Part shown: piece by piece, positions 49,727 through 56,100 of the stretch
How the letters are laid out: every line of letters begins with the position of its first letter
Numbering within the stretch: position 1 is the first letter of the stretch
From: Nakamurella silvestris
Lineage (GTDB): Bacteria > Actinomycetota > Actinomycetes > Mycobacteriales > Nakamurellaceae
Assembly (NCBI GenBank): GCA_003576535.1
Contig: QXCQ01000123.1
Location: 266-64,265 of the forward strand
Direction of reading: 5' to 3'
DNA length: 64,000 nucleotides
Program-made: the position numbers and the translations under genes
Notes under the pieces: generated by a model
The model's input: only the letters and a program-made list of their open reading frames with translations
Database searches by the model: none
Told to the model about the DNA's origin: nothing

Positions 49727-50064
49727 CGGCCACCGCGGTCCACGAGTGCAAACCGGGCTGCTGGCCATGCCCGGTCCACGACCGCCCCACCGGCCCGGCC
49801 GCCAAGTACGAAGACCCTCACATGGCCGGGCAGCCGTTCCCGGTGTCGTTCGCCGGCCCGGTCGCGGCGTGCCCGGAGTGCGACACCCCGGTGACGTTGT
49901 CCGCGGTGTACCGGTGTGAGCCGTGCGGGTTCGAGTGGGAGGCGGAGACCGGCCAGTTCCTCCGTGAGGATCCGCGGTGCGGGCAGCGGTACGGGGCGTT
50001 CCAGCCGTGCCCGCTGCCGCCGGGCCACACCGAGCTGCACCTCCACACCCTGCCAGCGGCATGA
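49723..50064 (+). CDS. Zinc-ribbon-like early protein
   Basis: 113 residues from GTG 49723. Several Cys pairs: HECKPGCWPCPVH near the start, CPECD...YRCEPCGFEW in the middle (a good CxxC...CxxC ribbon) and CGQRYGAFQPCPLPPGHTELHLH at the end. A metal-binding nucleic-acid or protein adaptor is likely. Overlaps neighbours at both ends. Confidence 0.68.
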   Translation: MTATAVHECKPGCWPCPVHDRPTGPAAKYEDPHMAGQPFPVSFAGPVAACPECDTPVTLSAVYRCEPCGFEWEAETGQFLREDPRCGQRYGAFQPCPLPPGHTELHLHTLPAA

Positions 50065-50381
50065 CCGCGGCCCTGTCCGTCGCCGAGTACCGGAAGACGT
50101 GGAAGGACTACGCCCGCCCAGCCGACCCGGACATCGACATCAGCACCGCCGATTCGGACATGGGCGCCGTGTCGATCACCGCATGGGCCGTCGTGACCGA
50201 CATCCGCGAGTTCGACATCCGTGATCTCCACAAGCATTTGACGCTCGGTTGCACCCTCGAGCCCGCCCGGATGGCCCAGGTCATCATGGCGCTGGCCGCG
50301 TGGGTCGACCCTGACGAATCCGAGACGGCGCTGAACACCCGCGCCTCCACCATCACCCAACGGAAAGACATCCCAGCATGA
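50061..50381 (+). CDS. Early phage protein (unknown)
   Basis: 106 residues from ATG 50061. SVAEYRKTWKDYARPADPDIDISTADSDMGAVSITAWAVVTDIREFDIRDLHKHLTLGCTLEPARMAQVIMALAAWVDP. Helical/beta mix, no motif recognised. ATGA-coupled. Confidence 0.62.
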   Translation: MTAALSVAEYRKTWKDYARPADPDIDISTADSDMGAVSITAWAVVTDIREFDIRDLHKHLTLGCTLEPARMAQVIMALAAWVDPDESETALNTRASTITQRKDIPA

Positions 50382-50881
50382 GCAACGATTCCCGCACTGA
50401 GATCCACGTCGTCCTGGAATATCCGGGCGACCACCGCCCTCCGTTCTTCGTTGAGATCGAGGATCAGGACGGCCACTCGATCGACGTCACCGACGGGGCC
50501 TACACGGACCCCAACGGCCTGTACCACCTGATCATCGTCCCCGGAGATTTCGGACCTGCGGCAGCGCAGACCGACCCGACCGCCTGCGAGCACCACTACA
50601 ACTGGACCCATCAGGACAATTTCCCGCCCGGCACCTACTGGGTCGGGGTGTGCGAGTTCTGCCAGCATTTGGAGTTCGATGCTGACCCGGTCACGCCGGC
50701 GGAGTCGATCGCCCGGGCCGAAACGGCCGCGCTCACCGCGGTTGCCGCTGTCAGCCCGGTGTGCGGGTTCAACGTGGGCGACAACACGCCGTGTCGGTGC
50801 CTCCTTCCCCGAGGTCATTCCGGTCTCCACTCCTGCGAGCACGACCGCATTCTCGGCGAGGGTGGTGCCGACAATGGCTGA
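50378..50881 (+). CDS. Early protein with DNFPPGT zinc motif and phage CxH...C module
   Basis: 167 residues. After a beta-rich N-terminus comes CEHHYNWTHQDNFPPGTYWVGVCEFCQHLEFD (near 69-100), which closely matches the N-terminus of the host-side protein at 54946. The end has CGFNVGDNTPCRCLLPRGHSGLHSCEHD, a second Cys/His module, then GEGGADNG. The final bases form the first of four similar gene-junction repeats. Function unknown; zinc binding is likely. Confidence 0.7.
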   Translation: MSNDSRTEIHVVLEYPGDHRPPFFVEIEDQDGHSIDVTDGAYTDPNGLYHLIIVPGDFGPAAAQTDPTACEHHYNWTHQDNFPPGTYWVGVCEFCQHLEFDADPVTPAESIARAETAALTAVAAVSPVCGFNVGDNTPCRCLLPRGHSGLHSCEHDRILGEGGADNG

Positions 50882-51206
50882 ATACCCCTACCGGATCCGC
50901 CGCCGCACCCAGGACACGGTGCAGCGGATCTACCGGCTGGTGCTGGTCTCGGCCCCACCCGGCCCGTTCATCAACCCGAACCGGGTGAGTGAGCCGTCGT
51001 GGGGCGAGGATGAAGGCCGCGACGGCGTGGTGTGGCACAAGCCACCGGAGCCGGGCACGGTCCTCCGCCGCGCGTTGACGAAGAAAGCCCTTGTGGACCG
51101 GATGCCGCTGCTGGTCGCCCACGGGTGTGAGGTCCGGATCGAGGCGTCCGAGCCGATCATCTGGCCGTCCGACCAGCCTGCCGAGGGTGGTGCCAACAAT
51201 GGCTGA
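50874..51206 (+). CDS. Early cassette protein (unknown)
   Basis: 110 residues from ATG 50874, overlapping the previous stop by 8 bp. EYPYRIRRRTQDTVQRIYRLVLVSAPPGPFINPNRVSEPSW...RRALTKKALVDRMPLLVAHGCEVRIEASEPIIWPSD. Ends AEGGANNG, matching its neighbours' tails. The GAGGGTGG in the repeated junction serves as ribosome site for the next gene. Confidence 0.65.
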   Translation: MAEYPYRIRRRTQDTVQRIYRLVLVSAPPGPFINPNRVSEPSWGEDEGRDGVVWHKPPEPGTVLRRALTKKALVDRMPLLVAHGCEVRIEASEPIIWPSDQPAEGGANNG

Positions 51207-51453
51207 GCCCATCAAGAACCAGCACGGCGAGACCGTCGAGAGCGACACGTTTATCAACGCCGCGGAGTGCCTGCGGTGGGGCCGGTATGCCACGTCGTCT
51301 GTCGCCGATGCGTGCCGCGATCTTCCGGTGGTGCTGGAAGCGGTGAAGGTGCAAGGACTGGTGCCGGCCGGGATGCACCTCGACACGGACGCCCTGATTG
51401 ACCTGTTCGAGGCCCTGGCCGAGCTGATCGAATCCGCCGAGGGTGGTGCGTGA
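51199..51453 (+). CDS. Early cassette protein (unknown)
   Basis: 84 residues from ATG 51199. IKNQHGETVESDTFINAAECLRWGRYATSSVADACRDLPVVLEAVKVQGLVPAGMHLDTDALIDLFEALAELIESAEGGA. Helical, acidic. Both ends lie in copies of the junction repeat. Confidence 0.63.
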   Translation: MAEPIKNQHGETVESDTFINAAECLRWGRYATSSVADACRDLPVVLEAVKVQGLVPAGMHLDTDALIDLFEALAELIESAEGGA

Positions 51454-51866
51454 TGGCGCATTTTCTGGTGATCACCCGCCCGGTGGGCTGGGATTCGGCT
51501 ACCGATGACGACGATTTCGACTTCGAGATCGTGTGCGATGGCAAGGGCTGCGCCCTGTATGCCGAGTGCGAGGAGGGCGTGCATCTCCTCCGGAGTGACG
51601 AGCGGTACGACCATGACATCGACAACCCGCATATTGAGCACGGTGTGCCGCATTCCTACCTGAGTGGGGGCGGATGGTGTGTGCCGATCGGTGGCTGCGC
51701 ATTCATTCAAACGCTGGATTTCAGCGACTCCCATTGGGATATCGCCAGCGAGCACGGTCTCGGCCGCCACGAGGTGACCGTCGAGTGGTCCGACTGGGGT
51801 AGCGGCTGCTTCATCTATGAGGGGCCAGCTCCGGCACCCGCCGAGGGTGGTGACAGCAATGGGTGA
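51453..51866 (+). CDS. Early cassette protein (unknown)
   Basis: 137 residues from ATG 51453 (the GTG just before, 51450, is also in frame). Asp-, Cys- and His-rich: FLVITRPVGWDSATDDDDFDFEIVCDGKGCALYAECEEGVHLLRSDERYDHD...HGVPHSYLSGGGWCVPIGGCAFIQ, suggestive of a metal-binding beta domain. Ends PAEGGDSNG within the fourth junction repeat. Confidence 0.66.
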   Translation: MAHFLVITRPVGWDSATDDDDFDFEIVCDGKGCALYAECEEGVHLLRSDERYDHDIDNPHIEHGVPHSYLSGGGWCVPIGGCAFIQTLDFSDSHWDIASEHGLGRHEVTVEWSDWGSGCFIYEGPAPAPAEGGDSNG

Positions 51867-52092
51867 GCTCCGGGTCGTTCAGCGGCCTGTCACTGCGGCC
51901 GATCGAACGCACGAGGTATCCCCGACACCGACCTTCATGGTCGTGACGGAGGACGAGGACCGGCTGACCGAGCTGGTGAAAGCCGCCCGAGACGCGTCGG
52001 TGCTCGACAGCAACGACGTCGAGATCGAGGCGTTGACCGACGCCCTCGACGAGGCGCTGCTTCAACTCGGGCGGGAGGATCTCCGTGTCTGA
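51859..52092 (+). CDS. Early cassette protein (unknown)
   Basis: 77 residues from ATG 51859. PTFMVVTEDEDRLTELVKAARDASVLDSNDVEIEALTDALDEALLQLGRED is acidic with a helical C-terminus. Start is within the last junction repeat; the stop overlaps the ASCH gene by 8 bp. Confidence 0.62.
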   Translation: MGELRVVQRPVTAADRTHEVSPTPTFMVVTEDEDRLTELVKAARDASVLDSNDVEIEALTDALDEALLQLGREDLRV

Positions 52093-52564
52093 GCCGATGC
52101 GGGCGTTGACCGTCCGCCAACCCTGGGCCACCCTCCTCGTCGCAGGAATCAAGCGCATGGAAACCCGGTCCTGGGACACCAAGTTCCGCGGCACCCTCGC
52201 GATCCACGCCGGGCTGGCGATGCCCTGCAGGATCGGGCAGACCATCGAACTCGGCGGTATCACCGTCGAACGAGACCGGTCCGGTCTGTTGCTCCGAGGC
52301 CACGGCGGCTGGCCCTACCGGCTGCCCGTCGGCGCGATCGTGGGAACTGTGGACCTGTTCCAGACCCGGTCGACCAGTAGTGGCGAGCACGGCCCCGATG
52401 ACCGCGAGCGCGCACTAGGCGACCACGGCCCGGGCCGGTGGGCATGGTCGACGTCGTCGGCCCGCAACTTCGGCAGCCGGGCGATTTCCTGCCCCGGTCG
52501 GCTCGGTCTGTGGATCCCGCCGGCCGATGTGCTGGTCAAGATCGCGAATGCAGCAGCTCAGTGA
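52085..52564 (+). CDS. ASCH-domain protein
   Basis: 159 residues from GTG 52085. ALTVRQPWATLLVAGIKRMETRSWDTKFRGTLAIHAG is the typical ASCH (PUA-like) beginning, and GAIVGTVDLFQT a later strand; GLWIPPADVLVKI closes the domain. ASCH proteins bind RNA or modified nucleosides and some are amidohydrolases or nucleases. Last gene of the early array. Its role in the phage is unknown. Confidence 0.85.
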   Translation: MSEPMRALTVRQPWATLLVAGIKRMETRSWDTKFRGTLAIHAGLAMPCRIGQTIELGGITVERDRSGLLLRGHGGWPYRLPVGAIVGTVDLFQTRSTSSGEHGPDDRERALGDHGPGRWAWSTSSARNFGSRAISCPGRLGLWIPPADVLVKIANAAAQ

Positions 52565-52574
52565 CTACCGCTGT

Positions 52575-52608
52575 TTGACAAGTAGAGTAGTAATATTCCA
52601 GTAGTAGT
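52575..52608 (+). promoter_or_regulatory. AGTAG-repeat region upstream of the repressor/integrase genes
   Basis: TTGACA (52575-52580) is followed by AGTAGAGTAGTAATATT and AGTAGTAGT (52600-52608). TTGACA is an ideal -35, but TAATAT is only 10 bp away, so the -10 is unclear. The AGTAGT repeats match those at 3690-3758 near attL and may be operators for the same protein. Confidence 0.45.
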
Positions 52609-52633
52609 CAGACGAACCCACGAACGGAGCACC

Positions 52634-53002
52634 ATGGACGAAACCCTGCAAGACCTGGTCCAAAGACGCATGGCCGAACTCGGCAACGTCAACGGCAAGC
52701 CACTCTCGGTGAAGCAAGTCTGGGAACGCGGCGGCGGCGGCGAAGCCGGCGAATGGTCGTACGAGACCGTCCGGAAGATCGTGCACTTCGGCCACCAGGC
52801 CATCGGCGACAAGATCGCCGACACCCTGGCAACCGCTCTTGACCTCCCCGTCTCCGACGTCCTCCGCGCGGCCGGCCAACGACCTCGACTCGGCAGGTTC
52901 GTGCTGCCGAAACGCGCCGACCGGCTCACCCAGTCCGAACGCGTCGCCGTCCTCACGGTCATCGACGCGATCCTCGCCGCCGACAAGGAGGAGCGTGGGT
53001 AA
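52634..53002 (+). CDS. Repressor-like helix-turn-helix protein next to integrase
   Basis: 122 residues from ATG 52634. LQDLVQRRMAELGNVNGKPLSVKQVWERGGGGEAGEWSYETVRKIVHFGHQAIGDKIADTLATALDLPVSDVLRAAGQ is an XRE-like domain of the kind encoded before integrases in actinophages (immunity repressor type). Ends with a helical VAVLTVIDAILAADKEERG. It overlaps the integrase by 8 bp, so both are made from one mRNA. Whether it or the protein at 47245 holds lysogeny cannot be told from sequence. Confidence 0.8.
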   Translation: MDETLQDLVQRRMAELGNVNGKPLSVKQVWERGGGGEAGEWSYETVRKIVHFGHQAIGDKIADTLATALDLPVSDVLRAAGQRPRLGRFVLPKRADRLTQSERVAVLTVIDAILAADKEERG

Positions 53003-54257
53003 CGTCGAAGACCGGTGGATGATGCCCGACCCGGACGACCCCGGGAAAGATCCGGACACCGAGGAACCCACGAAACCGAAACGCATTCGGACGTTGCGGT
53101 ATGGCAAGGGGAAGCGCTGGCGGGCGGAGTGGGTCGAACCGGATGGCACCCGCCGGAAGATGTCGTTCACGACGAAGGACGCCGCCGCCAAGTACCTGAT
53201 CAACGTCGAGTCCAAGAAGCTCGACGGCACGTACGTTCCCGTTGCCCGGGCCCGGGTCACCGTGGGTGAGCTGTGGGTCGGGTGGCGGGCCGGGAAGAAC
53301 CGTCTCCGGCCGACGACCCTGGCGACCTACGACTCCCTGTGGGCGAAACACATCCAGCCGAAGTGGAGCACCGTTCCGGTCGGCCAGATCCGCCGGCCCG
53401 CGGTGGAGCAGTGGATGGCGAACCTGACCCAGGAGAAATGGGTCAGCACCGACACCGGCCGGAAGCGGATCACCTTCCCTCTCTCCGGGTCCCAATCCCG
53501 GCGGGCCGGCATGATCCTGTCTTCCCTCCTCGACCTCGCCGTCCAGGACAAGAACCTGCCCTCGAACCCACTCGACAAGTTGACTCTGCCGTCAACCCGC
53601 ACCGGCGAGAAGGTGCCACTCGCCGACGACCAGGTTCACGCCCTGACCGCCGCCATGGGTCCGCACTCCCTCGAGGTGTGGACCCTGGTCAAGACCGGCA
53701 TGCGTTGGGGCGAGATGGCTGCGCTCCTCGTCCGTGACCTGGTGATGGACCGGAAGCGGATCCTCATCCACCGCGGGTACGTCGAGGCGAAGGGCAAACG
53801 CCACTACCTCGAGACGAAAACGGCCAAGCACCGCGAGGTGCCCGTCTCCGGTGACCACTTCGACGCCCTGGTGCTGCTGGCCGCCGGCCGCAAACCGGAC
53901 GACCTGTTGTTCCCCGGGCCGGCCGGCAACGGGTGGACGAAGACTCTGTGGCGGCGGCGCTGGAACGCGGCCCGGGTGGCGATCGGCGAACAGGCGATCG
54001 GCACCCACATCCTTCGGCACACCGCGGCGTCGCGGCTCATCCGGGCCGGGGCGGATCCGAAGGTTGTCCAGCGCATGTTGGGGCACTCTTCGGCGGCGAT
54101 GACGATGGATCTGTACGGGCACCTCTTCGACAATTCGCTCGACGATGTGGCCGAGCGGATGGCTCTGATCTTCGATCTGACGGCGGAGCGATCGTCACCC
54201 CCCAGCCGCCCCCCAGGGTCGCGGGCTATGGCCTCTCATCAGGCCGGGAGCGGCTGA
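52995..54257 (+). CDS. int: Tyrosine-family site-specific integrase
   Basis: 420 residues from GTG 52995, chosen for the AAGGAGG 5 bp upstream; a longer reading to 52839 would overlap the whole end of the repressor gene. N-terminal arm-binding domain (LRYGKGKRWRAEWVEPDGTRRKMSFTTKDAAAKYL), SAM-like core-binding domain (VTVGELWVGWRAGKNRLRPTTLATYDSLW), and catalytic domain with R237 (TGMRWGEM), KTAKHREVPVS, H338-x-x-R341 (HILRHTAASRL), H364 (LGHSS) and Tyr374 (DLYGHL). All catalytic residues are present. Ends 4 bp before the attR core, so attP lay just behind int. Confidence 0.96.
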   Translation: MGNVEDRWMMPDPDDPGKDPDTEEPTKPKRIRTLRYGKGKRWRAEWVEPDGTRRKMSFTTKDAAAKYLINVESKKLDGTYVPVARARVTVGELWVGWRAGKNRLRPTTLATYDSLWAKHIQPKWSTVPVGQIRRPAVEQWMANLTQEKWVSTDTGRKRITFPLSGSQSRRAGMILSSLLDLAVQDKNLPSNPLDKLTLPSTRTGEKVPLADDQVHALTAAMGPHSLEVWTLVKTGMRWGEMAALLVRDLVMDRKRILIHRGYVEAKGKRHYLETKTAKHREVPVSGDHFDALVLLAAGRKPDDLLFPGPAGNGWTKTLWRRRWNAARVAIGEQAIGTHILRHTAASRLIRAGADPKVVQRMLGHSSAAMTMDLYGHLFDNSLDDVAERMALIFDLTAERSSPPSRPPGSRAMASHQAGSG

Positions 54258-54261
54258 GGCT

Positions 54262-54315
54262 TCCGCTTTGGGAGCGGAGGGTCGCAGGTTCAAATCCTGT
54301 CACCCCGACAGAGGT
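54262..54315 (+). repeat. attR core (54 bp), displaced 3' half of tRNA-Pro
   Basis: Identical to 3390-3443. It holds the anticodon arm through the 3' end of tRNA-Pro and 7 further bases, but no 5' half, so it is not a tRNA gene. This is the original host 3' end moved to the far side of the prophage. Confidence 0.95.
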
Positions 54316-54317
54316 GG

Positions 54318-54357
54318 GCCAGGTGAAGGAGCGACCAAGCTCCTGACCTGGCTTTTT
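54318..54357 (+). terminator. Original host tRNA-Pro terminator, now behind attR
   Basis: GCCAGGT...AGGAGC / GCTCCT...ACCTGGC forms a stem with one internal mismatch, followed by TTTTTT. Immediately follows the attR core and therefore was the terminator of intact tRNA-Pro. In the lysogen it would instead end transcription coming out of the integrase gene. Confidence 0.85.
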
Positions 54358-54555
54358 TCATCTCAGTGCACGGATACCCGCCACGCACCTCGGCCCCACA
54401 GGCGGACACCTCTGCCGGCCCGAGGGCCTGCTCGACGTCCCGCCCCCCCTACTGCCCCCCAGGTCGTACCTGTCAGCGATTGCGGTGATCGGAGCCCTGT
54501 GGACCGAGAACTGTGGCGGTGGCCACAGCGCACCCCTGGCCCCCGCACCCGCGTT

Positions 54556-54924
54556 TCAGGACCGCCGTTGACCCTTGCCACGGTGCCGCAGATGCCACAG
54601 GACCGAGGCCGCCGCGAGCAGAACCATCAGCACCACACCGAGCTCGGAAAGCCGATCCAGGATCGACACCGGACGGTCCTGACGCGCGATCGCACCGAGA
54701 ACGACCCAGGTCAGGACGGCAGATGCCGCGAGCCAGTACGAGCTGGCCAGGCCCGAGGGCCACAGCACGTACCAGGGGCGATCCCCCCGCACCCGGGGCC
54801 GGCGCGTTCTCCCGATGCTCATCGATGACCATCCTACGATCTCGACATCGGCGTATTCGTCGATCCAGCCTGACCTCGGGGACCGCCGCCAACCAGGACC
54901 GACCACGTCCGCCTTGTACGTCAT
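54556..54924 (-). CDS. Small host membrane protein
   Basis: 122 residues from ATG 54924; an ATG at 54975 would run into the divergent gene at 54946. N-terminal cytoplasmic part with EYADVEIVGWSSMSIGRTRRPRVRG, then two transmembrane helices (LASSYWLAASAVLTWVVLGAIA and LGVVLMVLLAAASVLWHL) and a basic tail. No family recognised. Just outside attR. Confidence 0.65.
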   Translation of the reverse strand: MTYKADVVGPGWRRSPRSGWIDEYADVEIVGWSSMSIGRTRRPRVRGDRPWYVLWPSGLASSYWLAASAVLTWVVLGAIARQDRPVSILDRLSELGVVLMVLLAAASVLWHLRHRGKGQRRS

Positions 54925-54945
54925 CGTGCGGAATGATGACCACCC

Positions 54946-55431
54946 ATGACCGAGGAGAACCGGACCTGCCTGCATGACCTCCAGTGGCGGCGGCAGGACA
55001 ACTTCCCGCCGGGCACCACACGTGTGGGTGTCTGCTCCCGCTGCGGGTACCTGGAGTTCGACCCCGCACCAGCACCCCCGGCCACGCCGTCGACCCGCGC
55101 GGAGATCGTGACCCTGTGCGGTTCAACACGTTTCAAGGAGGAGATCAACCGACTCAATGCCGAGCTGACGATGGCCGGGAAGCTCGTCATCAGCATCGGC
55201 GTCTTCGGCCATGTGGACCTGCCGGAGCGGGACTGGACCACCCACGGCAGCGCCGACAAGATCATGCTCGACCGGCTCCACCGGCAGAAGATCGACCTGG
55301 CCGACCGGATTCTGGTCGTCAACCCGGGCGGCTACATCGGCGAATCGACCCGCTCCGAGATCGCCTACGCCACCGCGAAGGGGATGCCCGTCGAGTACCT
55401 GGTGCCTCCGGAGGGCGGGACCTACCGCTGA
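54946..55431 (+). CDS. Nucleoside 2-deoxyribosyltransferase-like protein with phage-type N-terminal zinc motif
   Basis: 161 residues. Residues 8-39 (CLHDLQWRRQDNFPPGTTRVGVCSRCGYLEFD) match a motif in the prophage protein at 50378. The rest, VTLCGSTRFKEEINRLNAELTMAGKLVISIGVFGH...LHRQKIDLADRILVVNPGGYIGESTRSEIAYATAKGMPVEYL, is a Rossmann-like nucleoside deoxyribosyltransferase/DUF4406-type fold often encoded by phages. Lies outside attR, so it is either host cargo or a relic of an earlier element. Catalytic role not assured. Confidence 0.8.
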   Translation: MTEENRTCLHDLQWRRQDNFPPGTTRVGVCSRCGYLEFDPAPAPPATPSTRAEIVTLCGSTRFKEEINRLNAELTMAGKLVISIGVFGHVDLPERDWTTHGSADKIMLDRLHRQKIDLADRILVVNPGGYIGESTRSEIAYATAKGMPVEYLVPPEGGTYR

Positions 55432-55482
55432 ATCCGCCGCCCCGGGCCCCGATCTACCGGTCCTGCCGCCGCTCGGCCACCG

Positions 55483-56034
55483 CTACACCGGGTGGGTGAT
55501 CACCAGGATCGCCACCACCGGCCCGTCGGTCAGACTCTCGTAGGAGTGCTCGCCGTCGGACGCCCAGTCCAGGCTCTCCCCCGGTCCCGCCTCACCCAGC
55601 GCGCCGTTGCGTCCAGCGCGGACCCGTCCGGTGACCACGACCAGCCGCTCCCGGACCCCGGGACCGTGCGACGGGGAGACGTGCCGCGGCCCGGGCAGGA
55701 TCGTCAGCCGGTAGATCTCCGTGGACGCCTCCGCCGCGGTGACCACGTCCAGCAGGACGGTCGAGGCCCCGTAGCCGTCGACGGAGATGCCCGCCTTGGT
55801 GTCGACGTGTTCGGCGATCAGACCGGCCAGCCCCACGCCGAGCGGGGCGCTCAGCGCGTACAGGGTTTCCAGGGTCGGGTTGCGTCGGCCGGATTCCAGT
55901 TCGGACAGGGTCCCCTTGCCCAATCCGGCCTGACGGGCCAGTTCGGACAGACTCAACCCGCGGCCGCGACGGAGTTCCCGCACCCGCGACCCGACGGCCT
56001 GGGCCAGATCGGCACCGCCATCCTCGGCCGTCAT
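55483..56034 (-). CDS. XRE-cupin transcriptional regulator
   Basis: 183 residues from ATG 56034 with AGAGGG upstream. N-terminal HTH (VGSRVRELRRGRGLSLSELARQAGLGKGTLSELESGRRNPTLETLYALSAPLGVGL), C-terminal cupin barrel (YRLTILPGPRHVSPSHGPGVRERLVVVTGRVRAG...GESLDWASDGEHSYESL). Divergent from benE across 66 bp holding a small palindrome, so it probably controls benE. A longer reading through benE on the minus strand is a shadow and was not used. Confidence 0.9.
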   Translation of the reverse strand: MTAEDGGADLAQAVGSRVRELRRGRGLSLSELARQAGLGKGTLSELESGRRNPTLETLYALSAPLGVGLAGLIAEHVDTKAGISVDGYGASTVLLDVVTAAEASTEIYRLTILPGPRHVSPSHGPGVRERLVVVTGRVRAGRNGALGEAGPGESLDWASDGEHSYESLTDGPVVAILVITHPV

Positions 56035-56070
56035 GTCCCTCTTTCCTTCTTCCGGTCTTCGGTTTAGCAT

Positions 56071-56088
56071 CGTTCCATAAACAGAACG
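56071..56088. promoter_or_regulatory. Candidate operator between the XRE-cupin gene and benE
   Basis: CGTTC (56071-56075) and GAACG (56084-56088) form an inverted repeat with an 8-bp AT-rich spacer in the middle of the divergent promoter region. It is the only palindrome there and is a natural binding site for the regulator. Confidence 0.45.
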
Positions 56089-56100
56089 CCAGGAGATCTC

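Larger units (their letters stand above)
3390..54315. mobile_element. Intact contractile-tailed (myovirus-type) prophage in tRNA-Pro
   Basis: Bounded by a perfect 54-bp direct repeat. It carries a tyrosine integrase beside attR, Xis-like proteins beside attL, replication, terminase, portal, capsid, sheath, tube, tape measure, baseplate, fibre, endolysin and holin genes in conventional order, plus immunity and cargo genes. No structural gene looks broken. Excision would give a circle of about 50,872 bp. Sheath, gpD-, gp25-, gpJ- and gpI-like proteins define a contractile tail; MuF, the Mu gpI-like protease and gpG-like protein give the head module a Mu-like flavour, although integration is by a site-specific tyrosine recombinase and no Mu transposase is present. 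Confidence 0.95.

Noticed and set aside
52839-52994. Longer integrase starting at 52839
   Set aside because: The extra 52 residues are Ser/Pro/Arg-rich and come from the overlapping repressor gene; the strong AAGGAGG lies before GTG 52995.
54262-54315. Second tRNA-Pro at attR
   Set aside because: Only the anticodon arm to 3' end is present; no acceptor 5' strand or D-arm.
3390-54315. Mu-like transposable phage
   Set aside because: Head proteins are Mu-like, but there is no MuA/MuB pair and the tRNA att duplication with a tyrosine integrase shows site-specific integration.
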